A stretch of 32,590 nt of DNA from Acidobacteriota bacterium (GTDB lineage Bacteria; Acidobacteriota; Polarisedimenticolia; Gp22-AA2). The position numbers and the translations under genes are program-made. The notes beneath the pieces were generated by a model. That model was given only the letters and a program-made list of their open reading frames with translations, had not been told where the DNA came from and ran no database searches. This document shows, piece after piece, positions 15,839 through 24,642 of this stretch (within the stretch, counting starts at the first letter, position 1; each line of letters starts with the position of its first letter). The DNA lies in the NCBI GenBank assembly GCA_003223145.1, contig QHXY01000005.1, positions 1 to 32,590 on the forward strand, given 5' to 3'.

Positions 15839-18595
15839 CTACTTCAGCGGGCGCCGCCAGCGGCGGATGGGCCGGCGCGGATCGGACCGCAGGGCGTACT
15901 TGAAGACGCGCCGGTACCAGAACTCCGTGGAGTAGAGGGAGTAGCCGCGAGCGGTGTAACGCTCGTCCGGGTCGGGTCGCGGCAACGCCAGCTCGGGCCG
16001 GCGCAGCACCTCGGCGAAAGGATGCGGGATGCAGGTGTTCGACATCGGGTCGAGGATGACCTCCGCGCCGTCGCACATCGCCACGATCACCTCGTGCGAG
16101 TCGATCCGCCGCGGCCCGCGGCCCCGGGGGTGATCGCTCGCCAGCATCGACAGCCAGCGCACGTCGAAGCCCTCGCGTCTCAGGATTTCCCCCAGAGCCA
16201 CCGCGTACCCCCAGCAGTAGGCGTGACCCCCGGCCAGGATGGAGACCGGATCGCTGCCTTCGGACGATGTCTCCGGGTGGAGCCGGCGGTAGACCCATTG
16301 CATTGCCTCCTTCGCCCGGTCGAGCCGGGAGGCGTGGGCGCTCCGCTTCCAGGCGCGGACATAGATCATCCGGTCGTCGGACGGCGGATAGGGGGGCATG
16401 CCGAGCTGTCGGAAGGTGTCGATCTCCTCCAGGACGACATCGCGGAAGCCGGCCGCCTGCAGACGCGCGGTCACGTCGTGGGGGACGGTCTTCCAGGTGT
16501 GGTTGTCGCAGATGCGATCCGGGTTGCGGGCGTCGCTCGGAACCGCCGCCACCAGGACGCCGCCCTGCCGCAGCACGCGATGGATCTCCGACAGGGTGGC
16601 GGTCACGGAGAAGGCGTGCTCGAGCGTGTTGTCGGCGTACACGCCGTCGAAGCGCCCGGCGAGGAACGGCAGGCGCGCGATGTCGCCCCGCAGGAAGCGG
16701 GCTCGGTCGGAGCGATAGTGCCGGACGGCCTTCGAGAGGAACTCCGCCCCGTAGTCGATGCCCTCCGCCTGCATCCACGGATAGAGCCGGGTGATCTCCG
16801 CGCTCCAATAGCCGGCCCCGCAGCCGAGATCGAGGACGCGGTCGCGATCCAGGGGAATCATCTCCTGCAGCCGTCGCGACTGCGCCTCGTTGCGCTCGCT
16901 CCCCATGATCGCCGTGTACTCGCGGCGGACCTGCCAGGCGGCGCTTTCCTCCGCCTCCCGGTGCGGCGCCGATTTCAGCTCGGCGCGCGCGATGCGGGCC
17001 ATCTCGGAAAGGCTCACGAACTCGACCCGCCCTTCCTGCCGCAGCCGCCGCAGACCCGCGGCGATCGCCGCGAAGTCGTGCTCTCCTTTGGTGTGTCCGA
17101 TCATCACGAAGTAGTCGTGGGCCGCCATGACCGCGGCCGGATAGTCGGCGAGGACATGCGCCAGCGGTTTCGGCAGCAGCCGGTTGACGAGAGGACGCAG
17201 GGGCCTCAGCCGGGCGTAACGGGCCGCCAGCCAGGCGCGTATCCTCTTGATGCGGCGGTACGCCTCGGTCGGAGGCCACGCGGCGGCCTCCTCCTCGAGA
17301 CAGCGCAGCAGGCGGCCGGCGAAGCGGGCCCCCTCGGGCCCGTCCAGCGACCAGCGCTGTCCGGGCCCCCAGGCGAACAGGGGCAGCTCGATGATTCCCT
17401 CCTCGTCCGGTGGGGCCAGGAGCTGCGGGTCCTGCCGGCCCGCGAAGTAGGGCTGGCGCCGCGAGAAGGCCAGGCGATAGTCGTAGCCGCGTGCGGCCGA
17501 GAAGCCCCCGGCGTGCACCGAAGAGTCGCACCCGATGCCGCACGCGACCAGCGCGTCGTGGAGTCGCGCAAACGGCTGTGTCTGGTATCCGCCGGCGCGG
17601 AAGGCGGTCACGCTGTAGGACGGATCGACCGGGCGTAGCACCGACTCGAGCGCCGATTTGCATTCCGCCAGACGGGCGGCCAGGTCCCCGGGATAGTCGG
17701 CGGCCTTCGACTTCGCAAGGTCCCAGGTCCAGGTGTTCCCCTCGCGCCTCGCACCCAGCTCCGGGAGCCATGCCGGGTGCAGATGAAGCTGCACGTCGTG
17801 CCCGCGTCGCACCGCGTCCTGCCACTGATGCTCCATGCGCGTCGCGACCGCCGGATCGTTCGCGCGCAGCCAGAGATACTCGCCGGCCTCCGCCATCAGC
17901 GTCAGCGTCGCTCCCTCCCGATCTCCGGTGCCGAGGAACGCGTCCGCGGGCTCGAACAGATCCGCCTCCCAGTCGATCGTCTCGCCCGGGGGGATCGGCT
18001 GCCAGGTCTCGTAGTCCAGTGTCACGGCCACCAGGCGCCGCCTGCGCCCCGCCAGGAAGAGGGCGTGGCCGCTCCTGAGGATGCGTTCCATCTCCAGGCG
18101 GAGGTACCTGCGGACCAGCCGCTCGAGCTCGTCCGGCTCCAGGTAGTTGCCGCCTGGGCACCACGCCGCGATGAAGGCGACGCCGCCCTCCTTCAGGTGC
18201 TCCGCGATCCATCGGAGAGAGGCGTTTCGGCCGTCCTCTTGCAGATAGCAGATGACGTCGCTGAAGACAATCAGATCGTACGGTCCGGCGATGTCGCCGA
18301 CCCGGCCGAGATCGGCTGCGGAGCCCTGCGCGAACCGGATGAACGGAAAGCGCCGCCGGCCCTTTTCGATCGCCAGGGCGCTGAACTCGACCCCGTCGAG
18401 CCGCCGGAAGCTGTCGCGGAAGTGCGCCAGGAAGGCCCCGAAGCCGCAACCGATGTCCAGGACCGATTCCCCGGACGGGACGCGCTCGCGAATCAGGCTG
18501 CGGTACAGGGCGTAGCGATCCGAGTCGGCCGCGCCGATCGCCCAGGGATCGTCGTCGTCGCGATAGATCTGGTTGAAGTCCCGCCTAACTTGCAT
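15839..18595 (-). CDS. Four-domain protein: class I methyltransferase / polysaccharide deacetylase-like / class I methyltransferase / transglutaminase-like
   Basis: VLDIGCGFGAFL (aa ~45-56); VAVTLDYETW, HDVQLHLHPAW, FRAGGYQTQ, IGHTKGEHDFAAI (aa ~188-545); VLDLGCGAGYWSAEITR (aa ~587-603); HAYCWGYAVALGEILRREGFDVRWLSM, DSHEVIVA, ILDPMSN (aa ~790-852). Confidence 0.8.
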   Translation of the reverse strand: MQVRRDFNQIYRDDDDPWAIGAADSDRYALYRSLIRERVPSGESVLDIGCGFGAFLAHFRDSFRRLDGVEFSALAIEKGRRRFPFIRFAQGSAADLGRVGDIAGPYDLIVFSDVICYLQEDGRNASLRWIAEHLKEGGVAFIAAWCPGGNYLEPDELERLVRRYLRLEMERILRSGHALFLAGRRRRLVAVTLDYETWQPIPPGETIDWEADLFEPADAFLGTGDREGATLTLMAEAGEYLWLRANDPAVATRMEHQWQDAVRRGHDVQLHLHPAWLPELGARREGNTWTWDLAKSKAADYPGDLAARLAECKSALESVLRPVDPSYSVTAFRAGGYQTQPFARLHDALVACGIGCDSSVHAGGFSAARGYDYRLAFSRRQPYFAGRQDPQLLAPPDEEGIIELPLFAWGPGQRWSLDGPEGARFAGRLLRCLEEEAAAWPPTEAYRRIKRIRAWLAARYARLRPLRPLVNRLLPKPLAHVLADYPAAVMAAHDYFVMIGHTKGEHDFAAIAAGLRRLRQEGRVEFVSLSEMARIARAELKSAPHREAEESAAWQVRREYTAIMGSERNEAQSRRLQEMIPLDRDRVLDLGCGAGYWSAEITRLYPWMQAEGIDYGAEFLSKAVRHYRSDRARFLRGDIARLPFLAGRFDGVYADNTLEHAFSVTATLSEIHRVLRQGGVLVAAVPSDARNPDRICDNHTWKTVPHDVTARLQAAGFRDVVLEEIDTFRQLGMPPYPPSDDRMIYVRAWKRSAHASRLDRAKEAMQWVYRRLHPETSSEGSDPVSILAGGHAYCWGYAVALGEILRREGFDVRWLSMLASDHPRGRGPRRIDSHEVIVAMCDGAEVILDPMSNTCIPHPFAEVLRRPELALPRPDPDERYTARGYSLYSTEFWYRRVFKYALRSDPRRPIRRWRRPLK

Positions 18596-19855
18596 GACCG
18601 GGGTGCCACCAGGCGCAATAGACGACCTGCGCCACCAGGACGAGAACGTAGCACACCAGGGAGGACAGCGAGGCGCCCATGATGCCGTAGGCGGGGATCC
18701 AGAAAAGGTTGAGACCGACGTTCAGCGCGCACGCCACGATCCAGATCAGGACCGAAAACCACGGGAACGACATCGAGGCAAGATAACTCGAGACGATGTT
18801 ATTCACGCCGTAGAAGATCATGGCGATCGCCAGCAGCACGAACGCCGGTGCCGCCGGCAGAAAATCCGCTCCGAACAGCAGACGGATGACCGGCCGGGCG
18901 AACAGGGCGGCGATTCCCGATACGCCCATCATCAGCACCAGCACCAGGCCGCTCATGCCCGCCGTCAGCCTCCATTTCTCCTCGCGGGTCGCGCGGGCCA
19001 CCAGCTTCGGGAACAGAAGCGTGCCGATGATCGACGGCAGGAGATAAACGAGGTCCGCCATCGAGGCGGCGATCGAATAGTAGCCGGTCTGCCGCGCCCC
19101 GAGCATGTGCTGCACCATCAAGAGATCGAAGCGCACCACCAGATAGGCGAACAGACAGGCCAGATACGACTTCAGCCCGTAGACCAGGTGCGCGCGCAGG
19201 AGACCGGGAGACGGCCATGGGATGACCGGGGCGAGGCGCCAGATCCTCATCAAGACCTGCGCCAGGCCGACGGCCGAGGCCGCCACTCCTGCCGCGAACA
19301 GAGCCGCGGGCGAGACGCTCCCCTCCAGGATGACCAGGACGATCAGACGCCGATGAGCAGATTCTGCAGGAGGAGATAGACGAGACCGATCGGGATCGAC
19401 GCGGAAGTCAGCAGCAGGAGCGTCCCGCTCAGGGGGGCGATGTCGGGACGGAGGAACGCGATCCCCCAGAGCGCCGCGACCACGACCGTGCCGAGAACCG
19501 CGCTGACGGCCAGGCTGTTGCCCGCCAGGCGCGGCAGCAGGCTGCGGTCCCGGGCGGCGAAGAACGTGTTGGCGGAATGCAGCCCCAGGTTCCCGAACTG
19601 CACACCGATACCGGCCAGCGCTCCGGCCACCGCGTACAGACCGCGTCCTTCCGGGCCGAGCGCCCGCGCCACCATGACGCTCGCCGCGACACCCGCCCCG
19701 ATCAGGAACACCCGGGTCGCGAAGGTCTCGCCCACCTTCCAGGCGAAATCGGACGCGAAGGCCCTCTGCCAGAAAGCGGCCCCCGCCGACCACAGCGAAG
19801 GGAGGGAGAACACGGTGCTCGAATCGAAGCGTGCGCCGCGCAGCATGATCGGCAA
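18585..19855 (-). pseudogene. Oligosaccharide/O-antigen flippase-like (MATE/Wzx-type) membrane protein, frame-disrupted near 19345-19355
   Basis: N-terminal half (19343-19855, GPEGRGLYAVAGALAGIGVQFGNLGLHSANTFFAARDRSLLPRLAGNSL) and C-terminal half (IVLVILEGSVSPAALFAAG...GYYSIAASMADLVYLLPSIIGTLLFPKLV...WIPAYGIMGASLSSLVCY) lie in different frames. Confidence 0.8.
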
Positions 19856-19874
19856 AGATAGGCTCGTCCGCCGC

Positions 19875-19904
19875 CTGAATCAAGACGCGCGGGCACGCTA
19901 TAAT
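19875..19904 (+). promoter_or_regulatory. Putative sigma70-type promoter (CTGAAT-N18-TATAAT) for the GT2 gene
   Basis: Perfect TATAAT at 19899-19904 in the divergent intergenic region; supports a GT2 start downstream of the ORF-track ATG at 19903. Confidence 0.45.
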
Positions 19905-20034
19905 GCGCCCGCTTCGCTCCGCGGCCGGTCCGATTCCCGGGCGGGCTTCCGGAAGGCGCGGCACGAGGTGCGGCGATGCCGTTCGCAGGCGCTGCGTGAC
20001 ACATCCCGCGGGATCTCCCCCCGGCGGCGGTCCG

Positions 20035-21042
20035 GTGCAAGCCCTCCCGGCCGCGGGCCCGCGGCGACGTCTCACCTCGCACCTCAGCGTCGTCGTCCCC
20101 CTCTACAACGAGGAAGAGAACGTCGTTGAGCTGCACCGGCGTCTGACCGGCATCCTGAACGGGCGCGGCATCCCCCACGTGCTGTATTTCGTCAATGACG
20201 GGAGCCGGGACGGCACCCTGGAGCGCCTGCGCAAACTCGCCTCCACCGACGGCCGCGTGCGCGTCCTGTCGTTCTCGCGCAACTTCGGGCACCAGATGTC
20301 GATCAGCGCCGGGCTGGCCCACGCCGACGGCGACGCCGTCGTGGTGATGGACGCGGACCTGCAGGACCCGCCGGAGTTGATCCCGGACATGCTCGATGGC
20401 TGGGCCGAAGGCTATGACGTGGTGTACGCCGTGCGCCGCAAGCGCAAGGAGGGCACGCTCAAGCGCGCCGCGTACGCGCTCTTCTACCGCGTCCTGCGTC
20501 GTATCAGCAACGTCGAGATGCCCCTCGACTCCGGGGACTTCTCGCTGCTGGACGCGCGCGTCGTCGGCCTGCTGCGCAGCTTCCCGGAGCGCAACCGATT
20601 CGTACGCGGCCTGCGCTCCTGGGTCGGCTTCCGGCAGACCGAGCTGGCGTACGAACGCATGCCGCGGCGCGCCGGGGAACCGAAGTACCGCATCCGCCAT
20701 CTCGTGAAGCTGGCACTGGACGGGTTCTTCGCCTTCTCGACCGTGCCGCTGCAGCTGTCGACCTGGCTCGGCTTCCTGGCGGCCGGGCTGGGCTTTCTCT
20801 ACCTCCTCTACGCCCTCGCCAGCCGGTTTCTTTACCAGAATCCGGCGGGCTGGACCTCGCTCGCGGCGATCATCCTGTTTCTCGGGGGCACGCAGCTGAT
20901 CCTGCTGGGGGTCCTGGGCGAGTACGTCGGGCGGATCTACGAAGAGGTCAAGCTGCGCCCGCTCTACATCGTGGACGAGGCGATCGGGTTCCCGGAAGAG
21001 GCACACGGCGCGGTCACGCGCCTGGGCGGGAAAAGTCCGTAG
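20035..21042 (+). CDS. Glycosyltransferase family 2 (polyprenyl-phosphate sugar transferase-like with two C-terminal TM helices)
   Basis: SVVVPLYNEEENVVELHRRL, FVNDGSRDGTLERL, VVVMDADLQDPPELI; C-terminal TM pair, GGTQLILLGVLGEYVGRIYEEVKLRPLYIV. Start tentative (GTG 20035; ORF track opens at 19903). Confidence 0.92.
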   Translation: MQALPAAGPRRRLTSHLSVVVPLYNEEENVVELHRRLTGILNGRGIPHVLYFVNDGSRDGTLERLRKLASTDGRVRVLSFSRNFGHQMSISAGLAHADGDAVVVMDADLQDPPELIPDMLDGWAEGYDVVYAVRRKRKEGTLKRAAYALFYRVLRRISNVEMPLDSGDFSLLDARVVGLLRSFPERNRFVRGLRSWVGFRQTELAYERMPRRAGEPKYRIRHLVKLALDGFFAFSTVPLQLSTWLGFLAAGLGFLYLLYALASRFLYQNPAGWTSLAAIILFLGGTQLILLGVLGEYVGRIYEEVKLRPLYIVDEAIGFPEEAHGAVTRLGGKSP

Positions 21043-21051
21043 AGGAGCCTG

Positions 21052-21807
21052 ATGGACCTCTCGATGTACCGCGATTTCGCGGAGGTCCACGAAGATCGGC
21101 ACTGGTGGTTCGTGGGACGCCGCCGGATCGTCCGGTCGCTGCTCATGAGCCTGCTTGGCCCGGGGCGCGACCGGACACTCCTCGAGATCGGCTGCGGCAC
21201 CGGCGGGATGCTCCCGGTCCTCTCGGAGTTCGGCCGGGTGACCGGCGTCGATCCGTCCGAGGACGCCATCCGCTACTCGCGTCAGAGGCACGGCCGCCAC
21301 GCCGAGCTCCTGCGCGTCGATTTCCCCGGCGAGCTGCCCCCGGGGGGCGGCTACGACGTCGTGGCCCTGTTCGACGTCCTGGAGCACCTGGATGACGACG
21401 CCTTGGCGCTCCGGCGCGCCGCATCTCTCCTGTCCCCGGGTGGGCTGCTCGTCGCCACCGTCCCGGCGCACCGCTTCCTCTGGTCGCCGCACGACATCAT
21501 CAACCATCATCGACGGCGCTATGCCCGCCGGGAGCTGCGCGCGCGCATCCGCGAGTCCGGTCTGGTCGTGTCACGACTGTCGTACTTCAACATGTTTCTC
21601 TTCCCCGCGGTCCTCATGGCCCGCCTGGTACGCCGATCGGCCGCCGGCGTGGACGGCGGACGGTCCGACTTCAAGACCACGCCGGGTCTGGTCAATTCGG
21701 CCCTGGCGCGTCTGTTCGGCGCCGAGCGTTTCCTGCTGCGCCGCCTCGACCTGCCGTTCGGTGTCTCCCTGCTGGCCGTGGCGCGCAAGCAGGCGGCGCC
21801 CCGATGA
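21052..21807 (+). CDS. Class I SAM-dependent methyltransferase
   Basis: LLEIGCGTGGMLPVLSEFG, GGYDVVALFDVLEHLDDD, LLVATVPAHRFLWSPHDIINHHRRRY. Confidence 0.92.
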   Translation: MDLSMYRDFAEVHEDRHWWFVGRRRIVRSLLMSLLGPGRDRTLLEIGCGTGGMLPVLSEFGRVTGVDPSEDAIRYSRQRHGRHAELLRVDFPGELPPGGGYDVVALFDVLEHLDDDALALRRAASLLSPGGLLVATVPAHRFLWSPHDIINHHRRRYARRELRARIRESGLVVSRLSYFNMFLFPAVLMARLVRRSAAGVDGGRSDFKTTPGLVNSALARLFGAERFLLRRLDLPFGVSLLAVARKQAAPR

Positions 21808-23153
21808 CATCGGGCCGCGGCGCGCTGCTGGTCCTCTTGGCCCTGGCCGTCCGGACGCCGATCCTGCTCACCCAGCACGACGATTACGCGAGCGGCGGAA
21901 TTACCACCGCCCTCGGTCTGGTGGCGCGCAATATCCTGGAGGGGCGCGGGCTCGTGGAGACCACCGGTCCCGACGCGATCCTCGCGCTCTACGATCGCCA
22001 GCAGGCCGAGGGCCGGCTGATCGACATCCAGGATTTTCCGGATCCTCCCGACCAGCCGACCAAGCCGTTGATCCAGAGAATGCCCGGCTACCCGCTCTTC
22101 CTGGCGATCGTGTGGAAGCCGGCCGGCGGTTACCGCTACCTCCCGGCCCAGGCGGTCCAGGTCCTTCTGGGCTCCCTGCTGCCGCTCCTGCTGTACGCCG
22201 CCGGGGGGCGCCTGTTCGGAGAGAGCGCCGGGATGCTCGCGGGTGGGATCACCGCGCTCAACCTGCCGATGGCCTGGCTGTCCGTGGTGCCGCTCTATGA
22301 CGGGTGGGTCCTCCTGGTCGCCGGTGTGGTCGTCTGGCTCCTGGTCCGGAGCGACGGGCGCGGCCACCCGTTCGTGGACTGGGCCTGGCTGGGGCTGGTC
22401 GCCGCCGCCGGGGCGCTCGTCCCCCGCCTCGGCCCGCGCCGGGCCGCCGTGCGCGGCGCCGTGGCGCTGGGGATTCCACTTCTCGTCCTTCTGCCGTGGA
22501 CCGTGCGCAACGAACGGATCTTCCACCGGCCGATCCTGACGAACACGTTCTTCTGGGCGACGGTCTGGGAGGGATTCGGCGAAATCGACAACGACTTCGG
22601 CGCGGTCCTCGACGACCGCGCCACCTTCGCGGCGGTCAGGGCGGCGCATCCAGGAGTCATTTACGCGTCTCCCGAATATGACGACCTGCTGCGCCCGCGG
22701 GTCCTCGAAGCGGTCCGTTCCCGCCCGGCCTTCCTCGTCAGGCTCGCCCTGCGCCGCCTGGCCCGCGGTCTGCTTCTTCCCGACGACCGCTGGGGTCTCC
22801 CGGCCGCCGAGGACCCGGGGCGCAGCTACGCCGCGTTTCGCGCGCGCACCGGCGGCGGCCCGGCCGCTTACGCGGCCGCCGAGCCGCTGGCGGTTGCGAT
22901 CAAGCTCATGAAGCTGCTCTGGGGCCCCGTCCTGCCGGGTCTCGCCGTCTTCGGTCTGTGGAAGCGCCGGGATCGCTGGCGCGAGCTCCTGCCGCTTCTG
23001 GGCGTCGCGGCGGCCTTTCTTGCGCCCACCGTCCTCCTGCACATGGAGGGGCGTTACCTGCTGCCGGCCTCCCTCATCTGGACCCTGCTCGCCGCAGCCT
23101 GCTTCTCACCGGTCCCCGGGGCACCCGCGTCAGGTGGTCGCGCCGCCGCATGA
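21804..23153 (+). CDS. GT-C type membrane glycosyltransferase-like protein
   Basis: ATGA overlap with methyltransferase; multi-TM, RMPGYPLFLAI, LLPWTVRNERIF, HMEGRYLLPASLIWTLLA. Confidence 0.75.
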   Translation: MTSGRGALLVLLALAVRTPILLTQHDDYASGGITTALGLVARNILEGRGLVETTGPDAILALYDRQQAEGRLIDIQDFPDPPDQPTKPLIQRMPGYPLFLAIVWKPAGGYRYLPAQAVQVLLGSLLPLLLYAAGGRLFGESAGMLAGGITALNLPMAWLSVVPLYDGWVLLVAGVVVWLLVRSDGRGHPFVDWAWLGLVAAAGALVPRLGPRRAAVRGAVALGIPLLVLLPWTVRNERIFHRPILTNTFFWATVWEGFGEIDNDFGAVLDDRATFAAVRAAHPGVIYASPEYDDLLRPRVLEAVRSRPAFLVRLALRRLARGLLLPDDRWGLPAAEDPGRSYAAFRARTGGGPAAYAAAEPLAVAIKLMKLLWGPVLPGLAVFGLWKRRDRWRELLPLLGVAAAFLAPTVLLHMEGRYLLPASLIWTLLAAACFSPVPGAPASGGRAAA

Positions 23154-24176
23154 GGAGCCGGCGCCCGCCGTGCACCCATAGCAGTGATTCCCGGTGATGA
23201 TGCGGCGCGCGTGGAGAGCCTCCGGGTCGAAGTCGCGGACATGACTTGGCGCGCCGTGGCCGATCGTCAGCTCGAGCATCTGGTTGAAGTCGCAATCGTA
23301 CAGGCGGCCGTCCCAGCCCACGGACAGCGTGTACCGGCACATCACCCCGGCGGCGGCCGCCGGGTTGAAGGCGTTCGCCAGGCGCTGCATATACCCTTCG
23401 TAGTTGCCGGACTCCAGGAGAAACTCGAGGAAGCGGCTGATCGGCATGTTGGTGATGGTGTGCAGATCGTTGAACACGATGCCGTGGTCGCGGGCGAGAC
23501 GTTGTCTGAACTGCCTCTCCTGCGGCTCCTGCGCGGGAGGGAGGAAGGCGCCGACGGGGTTGGTGACGAGGGTCAGCACGAGACCGCTTCCCGGTGTCCC
23601 GTACCCCAGGGCATTCAGGAGTCGCAGGGCCTCGATCGATTTCTCAAAGACCCCGCCGCCGCGCTGGGCGTCGGTTTGTGCGGGGACGACGGACGGCAGC
23701 GAGGCCACGACCTCCACATGATGCCGTGCCAGGAACCCGCCGAGATCCGCCTGCGACGGCAGGAGGAGCACGCTGAGATTGCACCGATCCATGACCCGCC
23801 GCCCCAGCCGCTTCGATTCCTCCACCAGGTAGCGGAAGACCGGGCTCAGCTCCGGCGCCCCCCCGGTGATGTCGACGGTCGGGATGTCGGTGGGCGCCAG
23901 CGCGGCCATACAGCGCTCCGCCGTCTCGCGCGACATCACCTCGGTGCGATCGGGGCCCGCGTCCACGTGACAGTGGCGGCAGGTCTGGTTGCACAGCTTG
24001 CCGACGTTGATCTGGAACACCACGATGCCGGTGGCCCTGAGCGGATGCAGCTGCGCCACGGCCAGCCTCTCCTCGAACCGCGGAACACCCCGCGTCGTTT
24101 CGAGAAGACGCACCTGCTCGGCGGCCGAGGAGAGCATGCTGCTCCGCGCCCTGAGGCTCTTCAGCGGTGGCGGCAT
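23130..24176 (-). CDS. arsS: Radical SAM/Cys-rich domain protein, ArsS-like (arsenosugar biosynthesis radical SAM protein)
   Basis: FQINVGKLCNQTCRHCHVDAGPDRTE (CxxxCxxC), VDITGGAPELSPVFRYLVEE, GRLYDCDFNQMLEL, ITGNHCYGCTAGAGSSCGG; ORF track extends to 24212. Confidence 0.82.
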   Translation of the reverse strand: MPPPLKSLRARSSMLSSAAEQVRLLETTRGVPRFEERLAVAQLHPLRATGIVVFQINVGKLCNQTCRHCHVDAGPDRTEVMSRETAERCMAALAPTDIPTVDITGGAPELSPVFRYLVEESKRLGRRVMDRCNLSVLLLPSQADLGGFLARHHVEVVASLPSVVPAQTDAQRGGGVFEKSIEALRLLNALGYGTPGSGLVLTLVTNPVGAFLPPAQEPQERQFRQRLARDHGIVFNDLHTITNMPISRFLEFLLESGNYEGYMQRLANAFNPAAAAGVMCRYTLSVGWDGRLYDCDFNQMLELTIGHGAPSHVRDFDPEALHARRIITGNHCYGCTAGAGSSCGGATT

Positions 24177-24186
24177 CGCCGACTCC

Positions 24187-24519
24187 TTACATCGAGATCT
24201 TCGTGGCCACATTGCGCATCTGGACCCCGTGCGCGAGCGAGGCGCCGCCCCGGATGGCGCAGGCGACGTGCACCGATTCCGTCATCTCTTCGACGTTCGA
24301 CCCCTTCTCCAGGCAGGCTTGCGTGTAAGCGTCGATGCAGTAGGGGCACTGCACGGCGTGGGCCACCGCCAGGGCGATGAGCGCCTTCTCCCTCGCGGTC
24401 AGCGCGCCCTCGGCGAACACGGCCCCGTAATAAGCCATGAACTTCTCCCACAACTCCGGGTTGCCCTTCCCCATGTCGGCGAAGTGCGCGAGATCCTTCG
24501 GATGGTAGTAGGTGTCCAC
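24187..24519 (-). CDS. Carboxymuconolactone decarboxylase/AhpD-fold protein, arsenosugar biosynthesis-associated peroxidase-like
   Basis: GALTAREKALIALAVAHAVQCPYCIDAYTQACLEKG; 10 nt upstream of the ArsS-like gene on the same strand. Confidence 0.82.
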   Translation of the reverse strand: MDTYYHPKDLAHFADMGKGNPELWEKFMAYYGAVFAEGALTAREKALIALAVAHAVQCPYCIDAYTQACLEKGSNVEEMTESVHVACAIRGGASLAHGVQMRNVATKISM

Positions 24520-24563
24520 GGTCGGTCTCCTCGTGAGCGGCCGGCCGGGGCGCCCCGTCTCCC

Positions 24564-24603
24564 GCCGGACCGGCGTGCACAGACTATCATCGTCCGGTCC
24601 GGC
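24564..24603. repeat. Perfect 10-bp inverted repeat GCCGGACCGG-N20-CCGGTCCGGC
   Basis: Arms 24564-24573 and 24594-24603; upstream of the peroxidase-like gene. Confidence 0.7.
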
Positions 24604-24642
24604 CCGACTCCGCTCCGGCTACGCGCCTCCGTGATCCACTGT

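Noticed and set aside
14441-17638. 1065-aa plus-strand ORF
   Set aside because: Antisense to APC permease and the 918-aa protein; low-complexity Arg/Asp/Gln-rich composition expected from high GC.
13629-18449. 1606-aa minus-strand ORF
   Set aside because: Alternative-frame shadow of the 918-aa protein and the APC permease; only its last ~90 codons (amidohydrolase N-terminus) are real coding.
23130-24519. Selenocysteine in ArsS-like or peroxidase-like proteins
   Set aside because: Candidate positions are TGC (Cys) and no in-frame TGA is required for either ORF.
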